From Bacteroidales bacterium (lineage in GTDB: Bacteria > Bacteroidota > Bacteroidia > Bacteroidales > Bacteroidaceae): DNA of 64,000 nt. The DNA is taken from the NCBI GenBank assembly GCA_012517855.1, contig JAAYUD010000078.1:35337-99336 (forward strand), read 5' to 3'. Positions 36,271 to 45,208 of the stretch are shown in pieces. A program made the position numbers and the translations under genes. Position 1 is the stretch's first letter. Every line of letters begins with the position of its first letter. The notes beneath the pieces are model-generated. The model was given only the letters and a program-made list of their open reading frames with translations, was not told where the DNA came from and ran no database searches.

Positions 36271-37503
36271 TTATGAGAAAAAGATATAACTGAAAATCGT
36301 GGCGGCTATAATACCCGCAAAATCTACTATTAATCCGCATGTTACTGCATTACGTGTTTTAGAAATACCTACACTGCCAAAATAAACGGCGAGAATATAG
36401 AATGTAGTATCGGAAGAGCCTCTCATTACACAACTGCACCGTCCAACAAATGAATCGGCTCCGTATTGTTTCATGGCATCTATCATTAGCCCATTAGCAC
36501 CACTACCACTTAAGGCTTTCATGAGTCCCGTAGGTAATGCTCCTACAAAACTGGAGTTGATGCCACACAAATCAATTAAATATTTGATGCCTTGTATTAA
36601 ATAATCTAATGCTCCGGATGTTCGGAAAATGGCAATGCCTACTAAGAAAGCTACTAAATAAGGGATGATGCGCACAGCTGTAGTAAAGCCTTCTTTTGCT
36701 CCTTCTACAAATGCGTTGTATACGTTTATTTTCTTTCGTAAGCCGTTAAAAATAAATGTAATAATAACCGAGAAAAGAATAATATTGGCAATCAATGTAG
36801 AGTAAGTTTGCATCGATTCTTTGGAAATAGAAAGGGACACATAGATCAAACTACTGAACAATAAAGCCACAGATGCTCCGAATGTCAACATCGTTTTGTT
36901 TAATAGATTGATATGTTGTGATATACTTACAGTTATGATTCCTACCAACGTAGAAACTGTCGTTGTGAGTAGTATAGGAATGAAGACGTCGGTTGGTTGA
37001 GTTGAACCCATTTGAGCTCGATATACCATAATGCTTATAGGTACCAACATCAAACCGGAGGTGTTGATTACCAGAAACATAATCATCGAATTTGTTGCCG
37101 TATCTTTTTTAGGGTTTAAATCTTGCAACTCTTTCATTGCTTTAAGTCCTAAAGGGGTAGCGGCATTGTCAAGCCCAAGCATGTTGGCTGCAATATTCAT
37201 AAAGATGGAACCCATTACTGGGTGTCCCTTTGGGATCTCCGGAAATAAACGGCATAGTACAGGACTTAACCATCTGGAGAGGGCCGCTATCAGACCGCTT
37301 TTTTCTCCAATTTTCATGATACCCAACCAAAGTGAAAGTACCCCCGTGAGTCCTAAAGATACTTCGAACGCGGTCTTTGAAGAACTGAAAGTTGAGTTGA
37401 TTATTTCAGTGAAAATTTGTGTGTCACCAAAAAAGAATAGCCTGATTAGAGCAATTATAAAAGCGATAATAAAGAAAGCTATCCAAATGTAGTTAAGAAC
37501 CAT
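36271..37503 (-). CDS. SpmA/SpmB-like nucleoside-recognition (Gate) domain membrane protein
   Basis: The 410-residue product has about eight to ten hydrophobic segments. The N-terminal half resembles spore maturation protein A (GVLSLWLGIMKIGEKSG, NMLGLDNAATPLGLKAM) and the C-terminal half protein B (VRIIPYLVAFLVGIAIFRTSG, SGSGANGLMIDAM), a fusion common in non-sporulating Bacteroidetes. Such Gate-domain proteins are thought to transport nucleosides or related solutes; the substrate is unknown. The start is ATG at 37501-37503; the longer open frame upstream overlaps the divergent AlkD-like gene and is not membrane-like. TACTTTTG (minus, 37525-37532) is a likely -7 element. Confidence 0.85.
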   Translation of the reverse strand: MVLNYIWIAFFIIAFIIALIRLFFFGDTQIFTEIINSTFSSSKTAFEVSLGLTGVLSLWLGIMKIGEKSGLIAALSRWLSPVLCRLFPEIPKGHPVMGSIFMNIAANMLGLDNAATPLGLKAMKELQDLNPKKDTATNSMIMFLVINTSGLMLVPISIMVYRAQMGSTQPTDVFIPILLTTTVSTLVGIITVSISQHINLLNKTMLTFGASVALLFSSLIYVSLSISKESMQTYSTLIANIILFSVIITFIFNGLRKKINVYNAFVEGAKEGFTTAVRIIPYLVAFLVGIAIFRTSGALDYLIQGIKYLIDLCGINSSFVGALPTGLMKALSGSGANGLMIDAMKQYGADSFVGRCSCVMRGSSDTTFYILAVYFGSVGISKTRNAVTCGLIVDFAGIIAATIFSYIFFS

Positions 37504-37603
37504 AAGCTTCTTGTTATATTTCTGCAAAAGTAGGAATATGTTTTCATTATTGAACTCTTTTTTTGTTATTTTTGTAGGATAGAAAGAAAAATAACGGAAT
37601 TTA

Positions 37604-38326
37604 ATGGTGAAACAGAATCGCGCAGATGAAATAGTTCGGCAGTTGAAATTGCTCGCTGATGAAGAGAAAAAGAATTTCTTGCCACGTTTCTTTAAAACGG
37701 GCAAAGGACAGTATGGGGAAGGTGATAGGTTTCTTGGTGTAGTAGTGCCACAAGTTAGAGGCGTTGTCAAACAATATCGTGAAACTGATTTTGAAACGAT
37801 AACAGACTTGCTGACCTCTTCTTGGCATGAAGTTCGGCTATGTGGCTTATTGTTATTAGTTGATAATTACAAGCGAGGTGACGATACTCTTCGGAAACAA
37901 ATATTCGAATACTATCTTTCTCATACAAAGGGCATAAACAATTGGGATTTGGTCGATCTTTCTGCACCTTATCTTGTCGGTGCTTATTTGGTCGGTCGGT
38001 CGGAAGAGGAGCGCAAAATACTTTATCGGCTGGCAAATAGTCACAGCCTTTGGGAACAACGCATCGCGGTGGTGTCGACTATTGCTTTCATCAGAAGTAA
38101 TGATTACGAAGATATATTACATTTAGCGGAATTATTGATACATCATCCTCACGATTTAATGCACAAAGCTATTGGTTGGATGTTACGCGAAGTAGGTAAA
38201 AGAAATGAGACTGTATTGCGCTCTTTTCTTGATATTCATGTGTTGCAAATGCCTCGTACAATGCTGCGCTATACTATTGAAAAGTTTGATGAAAATGCGC
38301 GACAATATTATTTGAAAATGCGATAG
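37604..38326 (+). CDS. DNA alkylation repair protein (AlkD-like HEAT repeat glycosylase)
   Basis: HEAT-like repeat protein of the AlkC/AlkD superfamily; AlkD excises N3- and N7-alkylpurines without base flipping. It is 240 residues, all helical. Characteristic stretches are FKTGKGQYGEGDRFLGV near the N-terminus, NNWDLVDLSAPYLVG, SLWEQRIAVVSTIAFI and AIGWMLREVGKR, matching the family, including Trp/Asp/Arg positions that line the DNA-binding groove. A -7-like TATTTTTG (37567-37574) precedes the ATG. It is divergent from the SpmAB-like gene. Enzymatic activity is inferred from the family. Confidence 0.9.
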   Translation: MVKQNRADEIVRQLKLLADEEKKNFLPRFFKTGKGQYGEGDRFLGVVVPQVRGVVKQYRETDFETITDLLTSSWHEVRLCGLLLLVDNYKRGDDTLRKQIFEYYLSHTKGINNWDLVDLSAPYLVGAYLVGRSEEERKILYRLANSHSLWEQRIAVVSTIAFIRSNDYEDILHLAELLIHHPHDLMHKAIGWMLREVGKRNETVLRSFLDIHVLQMPRTMLRYTIEKFDENARQYYLKMR

Positions 38327-38405
38327 AATAGTGAAATCTTTTAAAATAGTAGTTGCATTCTGCTGTTATAATTTTTGAAATCAGTATCTTTGCCGCCCAG
38401 AGTAA

Positions 38406-39440
38406 ATGAGAATGGAAGAAAGTTTTGACATAAGGGAACAGTCATCATCTCAGACAGAGAAAGATTTTGAGAACGCTCTCCGCCCACTAAGGTTTGATGA
38501 TTTTAGTGGTCAGGAGAAGATCGTCGATAATCTTCGTATCTTTGTTAAAGCTGCCAAACTTCGTGGTGAGGCCTTAGATCATACTCTGCTTCACGGTCCT
38601 CCCGGTTTGGGAAAAACAACACTTTCAAATATTATTGCTAACGAACTGGGGGTCGGGTTCAAAATTACTTCCGGCCCGGTGCTTGATAAACCTGGTGATT
38701 TGGCCGGTATATTGACTAGCCTTGAACCCAATGATGTGCTTTTTATAGACGAGATCCATCGTTTGTCGCCTATTGTCGAAGAGTATCTCTATTCGGCGAT
38801 GGAAGATTATCGTATCGATATTATGATAGACAAAGGACCATCTGCCCGAAGCATCCAGATAGATTTGAATCCTTTTACACTTGTAGGAGCCACAACTCGT
38901 AGTGGATTGCTCACCGCTCCTCTGAGGGCTCGTTTCGGTATTAATTTGCATTTGGAATATTACGATGATTCTATTTTGACACAGATTGTGAAGCGCTCGG
39001 CTAGTATACTTGATGTGCCTATATCTGATCAAGCAGCATTGGAAATTGCCTCAAGAAGCCGTGGTACCCCTCGTATAGCTAATGCTTTGCTCAGGCGGGT
39101 TCGTGATTTTGCTCAGGTAAAGGGTTCCGGCTCTATCAATATGGAAATTACAAAATTTGCCTTAGAGGCTTTAAATATAGATAAATATGGACTTGACGAG
39201 GTTGATAACAAGTTACTCTGCACCATAATCGACAAGTTCAAAGGTGGTCCTGTGGGACTTACCACCATTGCAACTGCTCTTAGCGAAGACCCTGGTACGA
39301 TAGAAGAAGTGTACGAGCCATTTTTGATAAAAGAAGGCTTTTTGAAACGCACGCCCCGTGGCAGAGAGGTTACAGAATTGGCGTATAAACATTTAGGACG
39401 TAGTTTATATTCTTCGGATAAGCAGGCAACATTGTTTTAA
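38406..39440 (+). CDS. ruvB: Holliday junction branch-migration helicase RuvB
   Basis: AAA+ motor that drives branch migration with RuvA. It is 344 residues. Walker [11 protein letters not shown], Walker [12 protein letters not shown], sensor 1 [18 protein letters not shown] with the arginine finger, and a C-terminal winged helix ([17 protein letters not shown]) are intact. Two starts are possible, ATG 38406 and ATG 38412; the second gives the common MEESFDIR beginning. TATCTTTG at 38385-38392 is a likely -7 element. The flippase gene follows 3 nt after the stop. Confidence 0.97.
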   Translation: MRMEESFDIREQSSSQTEKDFENALRPLRFDDFSGQEKIVDNLRIFVKAAKLRGEALDHTLLHGPPGLGKTTLSNIIANELGVGFKITSGPVLDKPGDLAGILTSLEPNDVLFIDEIHRLSPIVEEYLYSAMEDYRIDIMIDKGPSARSIQIDLNPFTLVGATTRSGLLTAPLRARFGINLHLEYYDDSILTQIVKRSASILDVPISDQAALEIASRSRGTPRIANALLRRVRDFAQVKGSGSINMEITKFALEALNIDKYGLDEVDNKLLCTIIDKFKGGPVGLTTIATALSEDPGTIEEVYEPFLIKEGFLKRTPRGREVTELAYKHLGRSLYSSDKQATLF

Positions 39441-39443
39441 ATT

Positions 39444-40940
39444 ATGGCAACAAATCTCAAATCTTTGGCAAAAGATACTGCTATTTATGGGATGAGCAGT
39501 ATCGTCGGCCGCTTTTTAAATTATCTGTTAGTTCCGCTTTATACGGCAAAAATATCTGCGGCTTCCGGAGGATACGGAATGATTACCAATATTTATGCTT
39601 ATACAGCTTTATTATTGGTAATCCTTACTTATGGTATGGAAACCACTTTCTTTCGCTATGCAAACAAAACTGGAGAAGATGTAAATAAAGTATATACTAC
39701 TACCTTAATCTCTGTAGGTTTTAGCTCTATACTTTTTTCTGTTTTGGTGTTAGGCTTTTTGCCTTCCATAGCCGGTGTAATGGGTTATTCAGAACATCCC
39801 GATTATATTGGAGTAATGGCTGTATGTGTTGCTTTTGATGCTTTTACGGCTATACCTTTTGCATATCTTCGTTATCAGAAGCGTCCTCTTAAATTTGCTT
39901 ATCTTAAGATTATCAACATTATGATGCTTATCGTGTTGAATCTTGTGTACTACATAGCTTTGCCTGCGTTATATGCTAAGTATCCAAGTGTGATAGGTAC
40001 GATATATAATCCTAATGTGGGCGTCGGATATGTGTTTTATATTAATTTGTTCTGTTCGGTAACAATGGTGCTTTTCTTGTACCGTGAGCTTTTTGGGCTG
40101 AAATATCAGTTCAATTGGAATTTGCTTAAGCGGATGATGAGCTACAGCTGGCCTATTTTGATCCTTGGCATTGCTGGCATACTGAATCAGACAGCTGGTG
40201 TCATTTTATTCCGTTATGTCTACAAAAAGCCTGATGTCGACATGCAATTGGGTATTTTCGGGGCTGCCAGTAAAATAGCGATGATTATGGCGATGATAAC
40301 TCAGGCTTTTCGCTATGCTTATGAGCCTTTTGTTTTTGGCAAAAGTCGCGATAAAGATAATCGAGCAACTTATGCAAAAGCCATGAAATTTTTTATCATT
40401 TTCACTTTACTGGCTTTTCTCGTTGTAATGGCTTATATGGATATTCTGAAACATATTATTGGACATGATTATTGGGCAGGGCTTAAAGTCGTTCCTATTG
40501 TCATGGCTGCTGCTATTATGACTGGCATCTATTTTAATCTTTCTTTTTGGTACAAGTTGATAGATAAGACAATTTGGGGAGCCTATTTTTCGGGAATAGG
40601 ATGCTTTGTCTTGGTAGCAATCAATATCATTTTTATTCCAAATTATGGATATATGGCTTGCGCATGGTCAGGATTTGCCGGCTATGCTGTTGCCATGCTC
40701 TTATCTTATTTCGTTGGACAGAAATATTATCCGATCAATTATCCTTTAAAGAGTATTTTTGCATATACTTTACTGACTATTGTTTTATATGCTTTAGGCG
40801 AATTAGTCCCTATTCATTCAGTTGTACTTCGATTGGTTTTCCGTACTTTCCTCTTGTTTGTATTTATCGCATACATGGTGAAACATGATGTGGCTTTGAG
40901 TGAAATACCGATACTCAATCGTTTATTTAAGAAGAGATAA
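39444..40940 (+). CDS. Polysaccharide biosynthesis flippase (MATE/Wzx-like)
   Basis: Multi-pass inner-membrane protein of the oligosaccharidyl-lipid/polysaccharide flippase group. It is 498 residues with about 14 hydrophobic segments. The N-terminus (DTAIYGMSSIVGRFLNYLLVPLYT) is typical of these transporters, as is the internal SYSWPILILGIAGILNQT. It probably moves a lipid-linked glycan across the membrane, but the substrate is unknown. It is joined to ruvB with a 3-nt gap, an arrangement I recall from other Bacteroidales, and is not part of the polysaccharide clusters to its right. Confidence 0.88.
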   Translation: MATNLKSLAKDTAIYGMSSIVGRFLNYLLVPLYTAKISAASGGYGMITNIYAYTALLLVILTYGMETTFFRYANKTGEDVNKVYTTTLISVGFSSILFSVLVLGFLPSIAGVMGYSEHPDYIGVMAVCVAFDAFTAIPFAYLRYQKRPLKFAYLKIINIMMLIVLNLVYYIALPALYAKYPSVIGTIYNPNVGVGYVFYINLFCSVTMVLFLYRELFGLKYQFNWNLLKRMMSYSWPILILGIAGILNQTAGVILFRYVYKKPDVDMQLGIFGAASKIAMIMAMITQAFRYAYEPFVFGKSRDKDNRATYAKAMKFFIIFTLLAFLVVMAYMDILKHIIGHDYWAGLKVVPIVMAAAIMTGIYFNLSFWYKLIDKTIWGAYFSGIGCFVLVAINIIFIPNYGYMACAWSGFAGYAVAMLLSYFVGQKYYPINYPLKSIFAYTLLTIVLYALGELVPIHSVVLRLVFRTFLLFVFIAYMVKHDVALSEIPILNRLFKKR

Positions 40941-41096
40941 TTATGTTGGTTGCTGACAGTATTATTTTAACGCAATTTCTCTGGAAAATAAATGCTTTTG
41001 ATGTTCGGAAAGAAAGCATAGGATTAAGAGTGCCCATTCCGATTAATTAATTCTCTAGAAATTTCAATTTGATAAAAAGCAAGTAAGACCCATCTT

Positions 41097-43226
41097 ATGA
41101 AGAAATTTAAAATCATAGCCTTGAGCATTCTTTTTATATCATCCTATGTGCAGGCTGATGAAGGTATGTGGTTGCTTTCGCAGCTCAATAAAGCAACCTA
41201 TCAAACGATGTGTAAAATGGGCTTTTTGTTACCATATAAACAATTGTATAGTACAAATAGTCCGTCATTAAAAGATGCTATTGTAAGTTTCGGAGGGTTT
41301 TGCTCTGGTGTTGTTGTCTCTTCCGATGGTCTGGTATTTACTAACCATCATTGTGGCTTAAATAGTGTTCAACAGCATTCTTCGATGGCACATGATTATA
41401 TTGAAAACGGTTTTGTAGCTCATTCTTTCAAAGAAGAACTGCCTAATCCGGAACTTTTTGTGCGTTTTTTACTTTATACAAAAGATGTGACAGGTAAGGT
41501 GCTTAAAGTTGTTAAGCCGGAGATGACAGAACAGCAAAGGAATTTTGCGGTGGATTCTATAAAAAGTGTCATCTCAAAAGAAGCTTCTTACAAAGACTCT
41601 ACTTTGACAGCAGAAGTTGACACTTATTATGGTGGTACTGAATATAGCCTTTCTGTCTATAGGACTTTTACTGATGTGAGATTGGTTTTTGCACCCCCTT
41701 CTTCTGTTGGACAATTTGGTTGGGATACTGATAATTGGGTTTGGCCAAGACAAACTGGGGATTTTTGTGTATTTCGAATTTATGCCGATAAAAATAACCG
41801 TCCGGCAGATTATTCTTTGGACAATGTACCATATCATCCTGCCTACTCGGTGCCTATCTCTTTGGCGGGTTATGATGAAGGGGACTTTAGTATGACCATG
41901 GGATATCCTGGCTCTACAGAGCGTTATTTATCTTCTTATGGCATCGATGAAATGGATAAAAATGCACATCAGTCAATGATTGATGTGCGGGGAGTAAAGC
42001 TAGGCATTTGGAAAAAAGCAATGAATGATAGCCAGCAAATTCGTATTGAGTATGCTTCAAAATACAGTGAATGTTCTAACTATTGGAAAAATAGTATAGG
42101 CATGAATAAAGCAACGGATAGACTTAAAATAATTGAGAGTCGTCAAAAAATAGAATCTGCTCTTCATCAATGGATTCTGGGGCATAAGGATGAACAGAAA
42201 AATGTGAATCTGCTCTCGGAACTTGCTGTGGCGTATAAGGAAAGGACTTCGGTTAATAAAGCGCAAGCTTATTTTGTAGAAGCTTTTTTTAATGGTCCTG
42301 AATTATTGCAACTTGCCATGCAAATCATGAATTTCGATTTTAATGCTGGCGATAAGCAAGTGAAAGCGGGATTGGAAGATCTTGTGGATCGATATAAAAA
42401 TTATGATGTAGAGTTGGACAAGAAGGTTTTCAAAGCGTTGCTGGCAAAATACCGTTGTTCGGTTGATACGGCATTTTTGCCTGATGTCTATAAAGATATA
42501 AAAAAGAATTATTCTTCGGAAAGTGCTTTTGTCGATTCTTTATATGCCAAGTCTCAATTGAAATCAATAAAGGGGCTCCAGCGTTTTTTAAATCGCGATT
42601 CAACTTATGACATAATGAAGGATCCGGCCATTTTATTAAGTACCGATTTGGCAGTTAAATTCCTTGAGATGGGCTATGGCATTTATAAACCTTCTCTGGT
42701 CATTAGTAAGGATGAGAGGGAGCTGACAGCGGCTATTCGTCGTATGGATTATGAGAAACTCTGTTATCCGGATGCTAATTCTACGATGAGAATGAGTTAT
42801 GGCACTATTTGTAGTTATTATTCTCCAGACGGGATGAAAAAAGACTATTATACTACGTCTCAAAGCCTTTTGGATAAGGTCGCAGCTCATAAAGGAGACC
42901 ATGACTTTTCTATAAAGCCAGATTTGTTGAAGTTATTGGAAGATCAGAAATTTGAACGCTATGCTAATAAATCTGGTTCGATAAATATTTGTTTTATCTC
43001 AAATAATGATATTACCGGAGGTAATTCCGGAAGTGCCATGTTCAACAAAAAAGGTGAGCTGATGGGACTTGCTTTCGATGGAAACTGGGAGGCGATGAGT
43101 AGTGATTTGAAATATGAGCCTAGTTTACAACGTTGTATAGGAGTAGATATTAGATATGTTCTTTTTCTAATAGATAGATATGGTAAAGCTTCAAATATTA
43201 TTGGGGAATTGAATATTATTCGATAG
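41097..43226 (+). CDS. S46 family dipeptidyl-peptidase, DPP7-type
   Basis: Periplasmic serine exopeptidase that releases N-terminal dipeptides, used by asaccharolytic and commensal Bacteroidales to take up peptides. It is 709 residues. Signal peptide of 20 residues (cleavage after QA), then DEGMWLLSQL at the mature N-terminus, typical of S46. Catalytic His85 in FTNHHCGLNS; catalytic Ser644 in GGNSGSAMFN; the specificity region reads GLAFDGNWEAMSSD. Gly in FDGN rather than Arg (FDR) points to the DPP7 preference for hydrophobic P1 residues over the DPP11 preference for acidic ones. A single gene with gaps on both sides. Confidence 0.93.
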   Translation: MKKFKIIALSILFISSYVQADEGMWLLSQLNKATYQTMCKMGFLLPYKQLYSTNSPSLKDAIVSFGGFCSGVVVSSDGLVFTNHHCGLNSVQQHSSMAHDYIENGFVAHSFKEELPNPELFVRFLLYTKDVTGKVLKVVKPEMTEQQRNFAVDSIKSVISKEASYKDSTLTAEVDTYYGGTEYSLSVYRTFTDVRLVFAPPSSVGQFGWDTDNWVWPRQTGDFCVFRIYADKNNRPADYSLDNVPYHPAYSVPISLAGYDEGDFSMTMGYPGSTERYLSSYGIDEMDKNAHQSMIDVRGVKLGIWKKAMNDSQQIRIEYASKYSECSNYWKNSIGMNKATDRLKIIESRQKIESALHQWILGHKDEQKNVNLLSELAVAYKERTSVNKAQAYFVEAFFNGPELLQLAMQIMNFDFNAGDKQVKAGLEDLVDRYKNYDVELDKKVFKALLAKYRCSVDTAFLPDVYKDIKKNYSSESAFVDSLYAKSQLKSIKGLQRFLNRDSTYDIMKDPAILLSTDLAVKFLEMGYGIYKPSLVISKDERELTAAIRRMDYEKLCYPDANSTMRMSYGTICSYYSPDGMKKDYYTTSQSLLDKVAAHKGDHDFSIKPDLLKLLEDQKFERYANKSGSINICFISNNDITGGNSGSAMFNKKGELMGLAFDGNWEAMSSDLKYEPSLQRCIGVDIRYVLFLIDRYGKASNIIGELNIIR

Positions 43227-43349
43227 CTTTCTTTTTGTTATGTCGATTCTAATTTTTTGTCGATTTAAGGTGCTAGATATGTAAAAAATGGTATATATGT
43301 GTGTTTTAGACCTTTATAAAGTATGATTTTACATAAAAGATTTATTTTT

Positions 43350-43381
43350 TTTGTTTAAGAAAAAATATTGACTTATATTTG
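43350..43381 (+). promoter_or_regulatory. Bacteroidetes-type promoter of the exopolysaccharide operon
   Basis: TTTG (43350-43353), a 20-nt spacer, then TATATTTG (43374-43381), an exact match in both boxes and spacing. A transcript start near 43388 is expected. Confidence 0.7.
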
Positions 43382-43885
43382 CAGCCAGATATTATCTTAA
43401 TTATAATATTATTATTGATGGAGTTTCATATGATATGATGAGGTGGGTTATTATGTGTTTTTAGGTTAAGCAATAGATAACTAATATATAAATCTGTTTA
43501 AAAATGGTTGAAACGAGAAATTGAAGGAGTTCCTTTCTCCTTTGTATAGTTGCATTTTTTGAAGTAACTAAACTTTAAGAAACATACCCTGCAGATTTGA
43601 ATGAAATTTGGTGGTAATAGATGAATAATGGTGCATGCTGCTTAGAGGAATTATTCTAAAATGGGAGGAGGAGTTTATTATTATTTTTTTGTGAATGGTT
43701 CCCGTTACGTGAATTTGTTCTTTTAGTGGGACATTTGTTTTTTAATTAGAATGATTTGGCAGATAGGAAATATAACGGAAAGATTGTCTGGAAAAATCAA
43801 CAGAATATTAATAAGGATTAAAGTATTTTGCTGTGTGGTTAAGGTTGTCGTTAGCAGGTAAGCAAGAACTAGTAAAAAACTATAT

Positions 43886-43999
43886 ATGGTAGAAAGAAGT
43901 TTTGCAAGGATGGAAAATAATATAAGATCCTGCCAAAATTATGGATTTACAGTTGGTTCGGCTGAGGAAAATGGCTGCTATAAAACTTTTAGTCAATAA
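43886..43999 (+). CDS. Candidate small protein or leader peptide upstream of the exopolysaccharide genes
   Basis: A 37-codon frame from ATG 43886 (or 29 codons from ATG 43910, which is preceded by AAGG). It encodes MVERSFARMENN, then IRSCQNYGFTVGSAEENG and CYKTFSQ, with two cysteines and mixed composition. It stops 15 nt before the next gene. It is too short to judge by composition alone and no family was recognised. A role as a regulatory leader peptide is speculation. Confidence 0.3.
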   Translation: MVERSFARMENNIRSCQNYGFTVGSAEENGCYKTFSQ

Positions 44000-44014
44000 A
44001 ATTTAAAGAGGGGT

Positions 44015-45208
44015 ATGAACAATACAATTTTATATGGTTTTGATTACATTCTGTACTATTATTATTATTATTACAATGTGTTTATCGGTTATCCTCTTGT
44101 CGTTAAAATTAGTATATTTGTTATATTAGTATCTATATTGATTAGTGCCATTTTATTTATTGAAATCTTAATTTTATACATGGGGAAAATTCGAGATAGA
44201 AAAATTCTTCATTATTTAAAAGTCACATATCGTGATAAAATAAAGATTATAGCTGTAGATCCGGTTGTCCATTCTGTGGAAGATATAATTGTGAGTCTTA
44301 ATTATGATAAGAAAAAGCCCTTGGGAGTAAAACAAAAGCGTCTTTTCACGGGGTTATTGGCTTTGTTTAAAGTTGAATTATCTGAACGTTTGAATAGAAC
44401 AAACTATCATAATATTATATTAGCGTTTGATTTGATTCCTTTTTTTGAAAGGGAAATTCAATTTGCAAAGCCTCGCTATAGAATGCGTATGTTGATGTGG
44501 ATTCGTTATTTAGAGGAGAGTGTCTCAAGTGTCGTCCTTATACCTCAGCTTTATAATCGTAATCCCCAAATTAGAAAAGCTGCTCAGGCTACTTTTATGT
44601 GGGATAGTTCTGCAGATCCTTTCCGTTTCTTTGATAATGCTGATTTTGATTCAAATTTTAGGCCATGGGATAAAATTGATATTCACAATATATTTGAGAA
44701 TCGTTTGCGTTGGAATAAAAATATACCTAATGTTACACAATGGATAAGAGCTCCTAAAAATGAAATAGTGAAGCCTCTTTTTGCCTGTGAAATTCGTTAT
44801 TGGCATAAAAAAGATGAATGTCCTTATTTGTTGGATACATTCTTTGAAACGAATAATATGGAATTGCGTTGTGAAATAGCAAAGACTTTGGGTTATATGA
44901 AGTATGTAGAAGCTGAACAAAAATTAATCAGTTCTTATACAGCTCAGCCAGAAAAAGTAAAACAAGCTGTTATATCGTCTGTTACGATGATGCAATCCGG
45001 GCTTTCTCTTTCTTTTTTGTGCTCTGCATATTTTGATGCCGTTGATATTTCTACTAAAATGGCAGCACTAGAAGGTCTCTTTGACTATGGAACTCAAGGA
45101 AGGCATGAATTTGAATTGCTTGAACTTCGGGCCGATATGGCAGATGTTATTCTTTTTGAGCATATCAAAAATCCTCTTATTAATCAACAAAAAAGGGAAA
45201 TAGCATGA
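44015..45208 (+). CDS. Membrane-anchored HEAT-repeat-like protein of an exopolysaccharide locus
   Basis: The 397-residue product has an N-terminal run of seven tyrosines (about residues 14-20), one strong transmembrane helix (about 30-55), and a helical soluble domain. The C-terminal region (about 200-380) shows HEAT-like pairs: NPQIRKAAQATFMWD, NNMELRCEIAKTLGYM, KVKQAVISSVTMM, STKMAALEGLFDYG. No catalytic motif is seen. It overlaps the glycosyltransferase gene by 4 nt (ATGA), so a scaffold or regulator of the synthase complex is the likeliest role. The AT-rich coding sequence differs from the genes to its left. Confidence 0.72.
   Translation: MNNTILYGFDYILYYYYYYYNVFIGYPLVVKISIFVILVSILISAILFIEILILYMGKIRDRKILHYLKVTYRDKIKIIAVDPVVHSVEDIIVSLNYDKKKPLGVKQKRLFTGLLALFKVELSERLNRTNYHNIILAFDLIPFFEREIQFAKPRYRMRMLMWIRYLEESVSSVVLIPQLYNRNPQIRKAAQATFMWDSSADPFRFFDNADFDSNFRPWDKIDIHNIFENRLRWNKNIPNVTQWIRAPKNEIVKPLFACEIRYWHKKDECPYLLDTFFETNNMELRCEIAKTLGYMKYVEAEQKLISSYTAQPEKVKQAVISSVTMMQSGLSLSFLCSAYFDAVDISTKMAALEGLFDYGTQGRHEFELLELRADMADVILFEHIKNPLINQQKREIA

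Larger units (their letters stand above)
43227..44014. other. 788-bp non-coding region: promoter and long leader of the exopolysaccharide operon
   Basis: Contains a consensus promoter at 43350-43381 and then a 5' leader of about 620 nt before the first long gene. The leader has a small ORF (43886-43999), a 6-bp hairpin (AAGGAG/CTCCTT, 43524-43542) and is very AT-rich. No known riboswitch was recognised. Confidence 0.6.

Noticed and set aside
37504..37770. N-terminal extension of the SpmAB-like gene
   Set aside because: It overlaps the divergent AlkD-like gene and is not family-like; the ATG at 37501-37503 gives a proper first membrane helix.
43524..43542. AAGGAG/CTCCTT hairpin as an attenuator terminator
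   Set aside because: The stem is only 6 bp and the T-run does not follow directly; evidence is too weak for a separate call.
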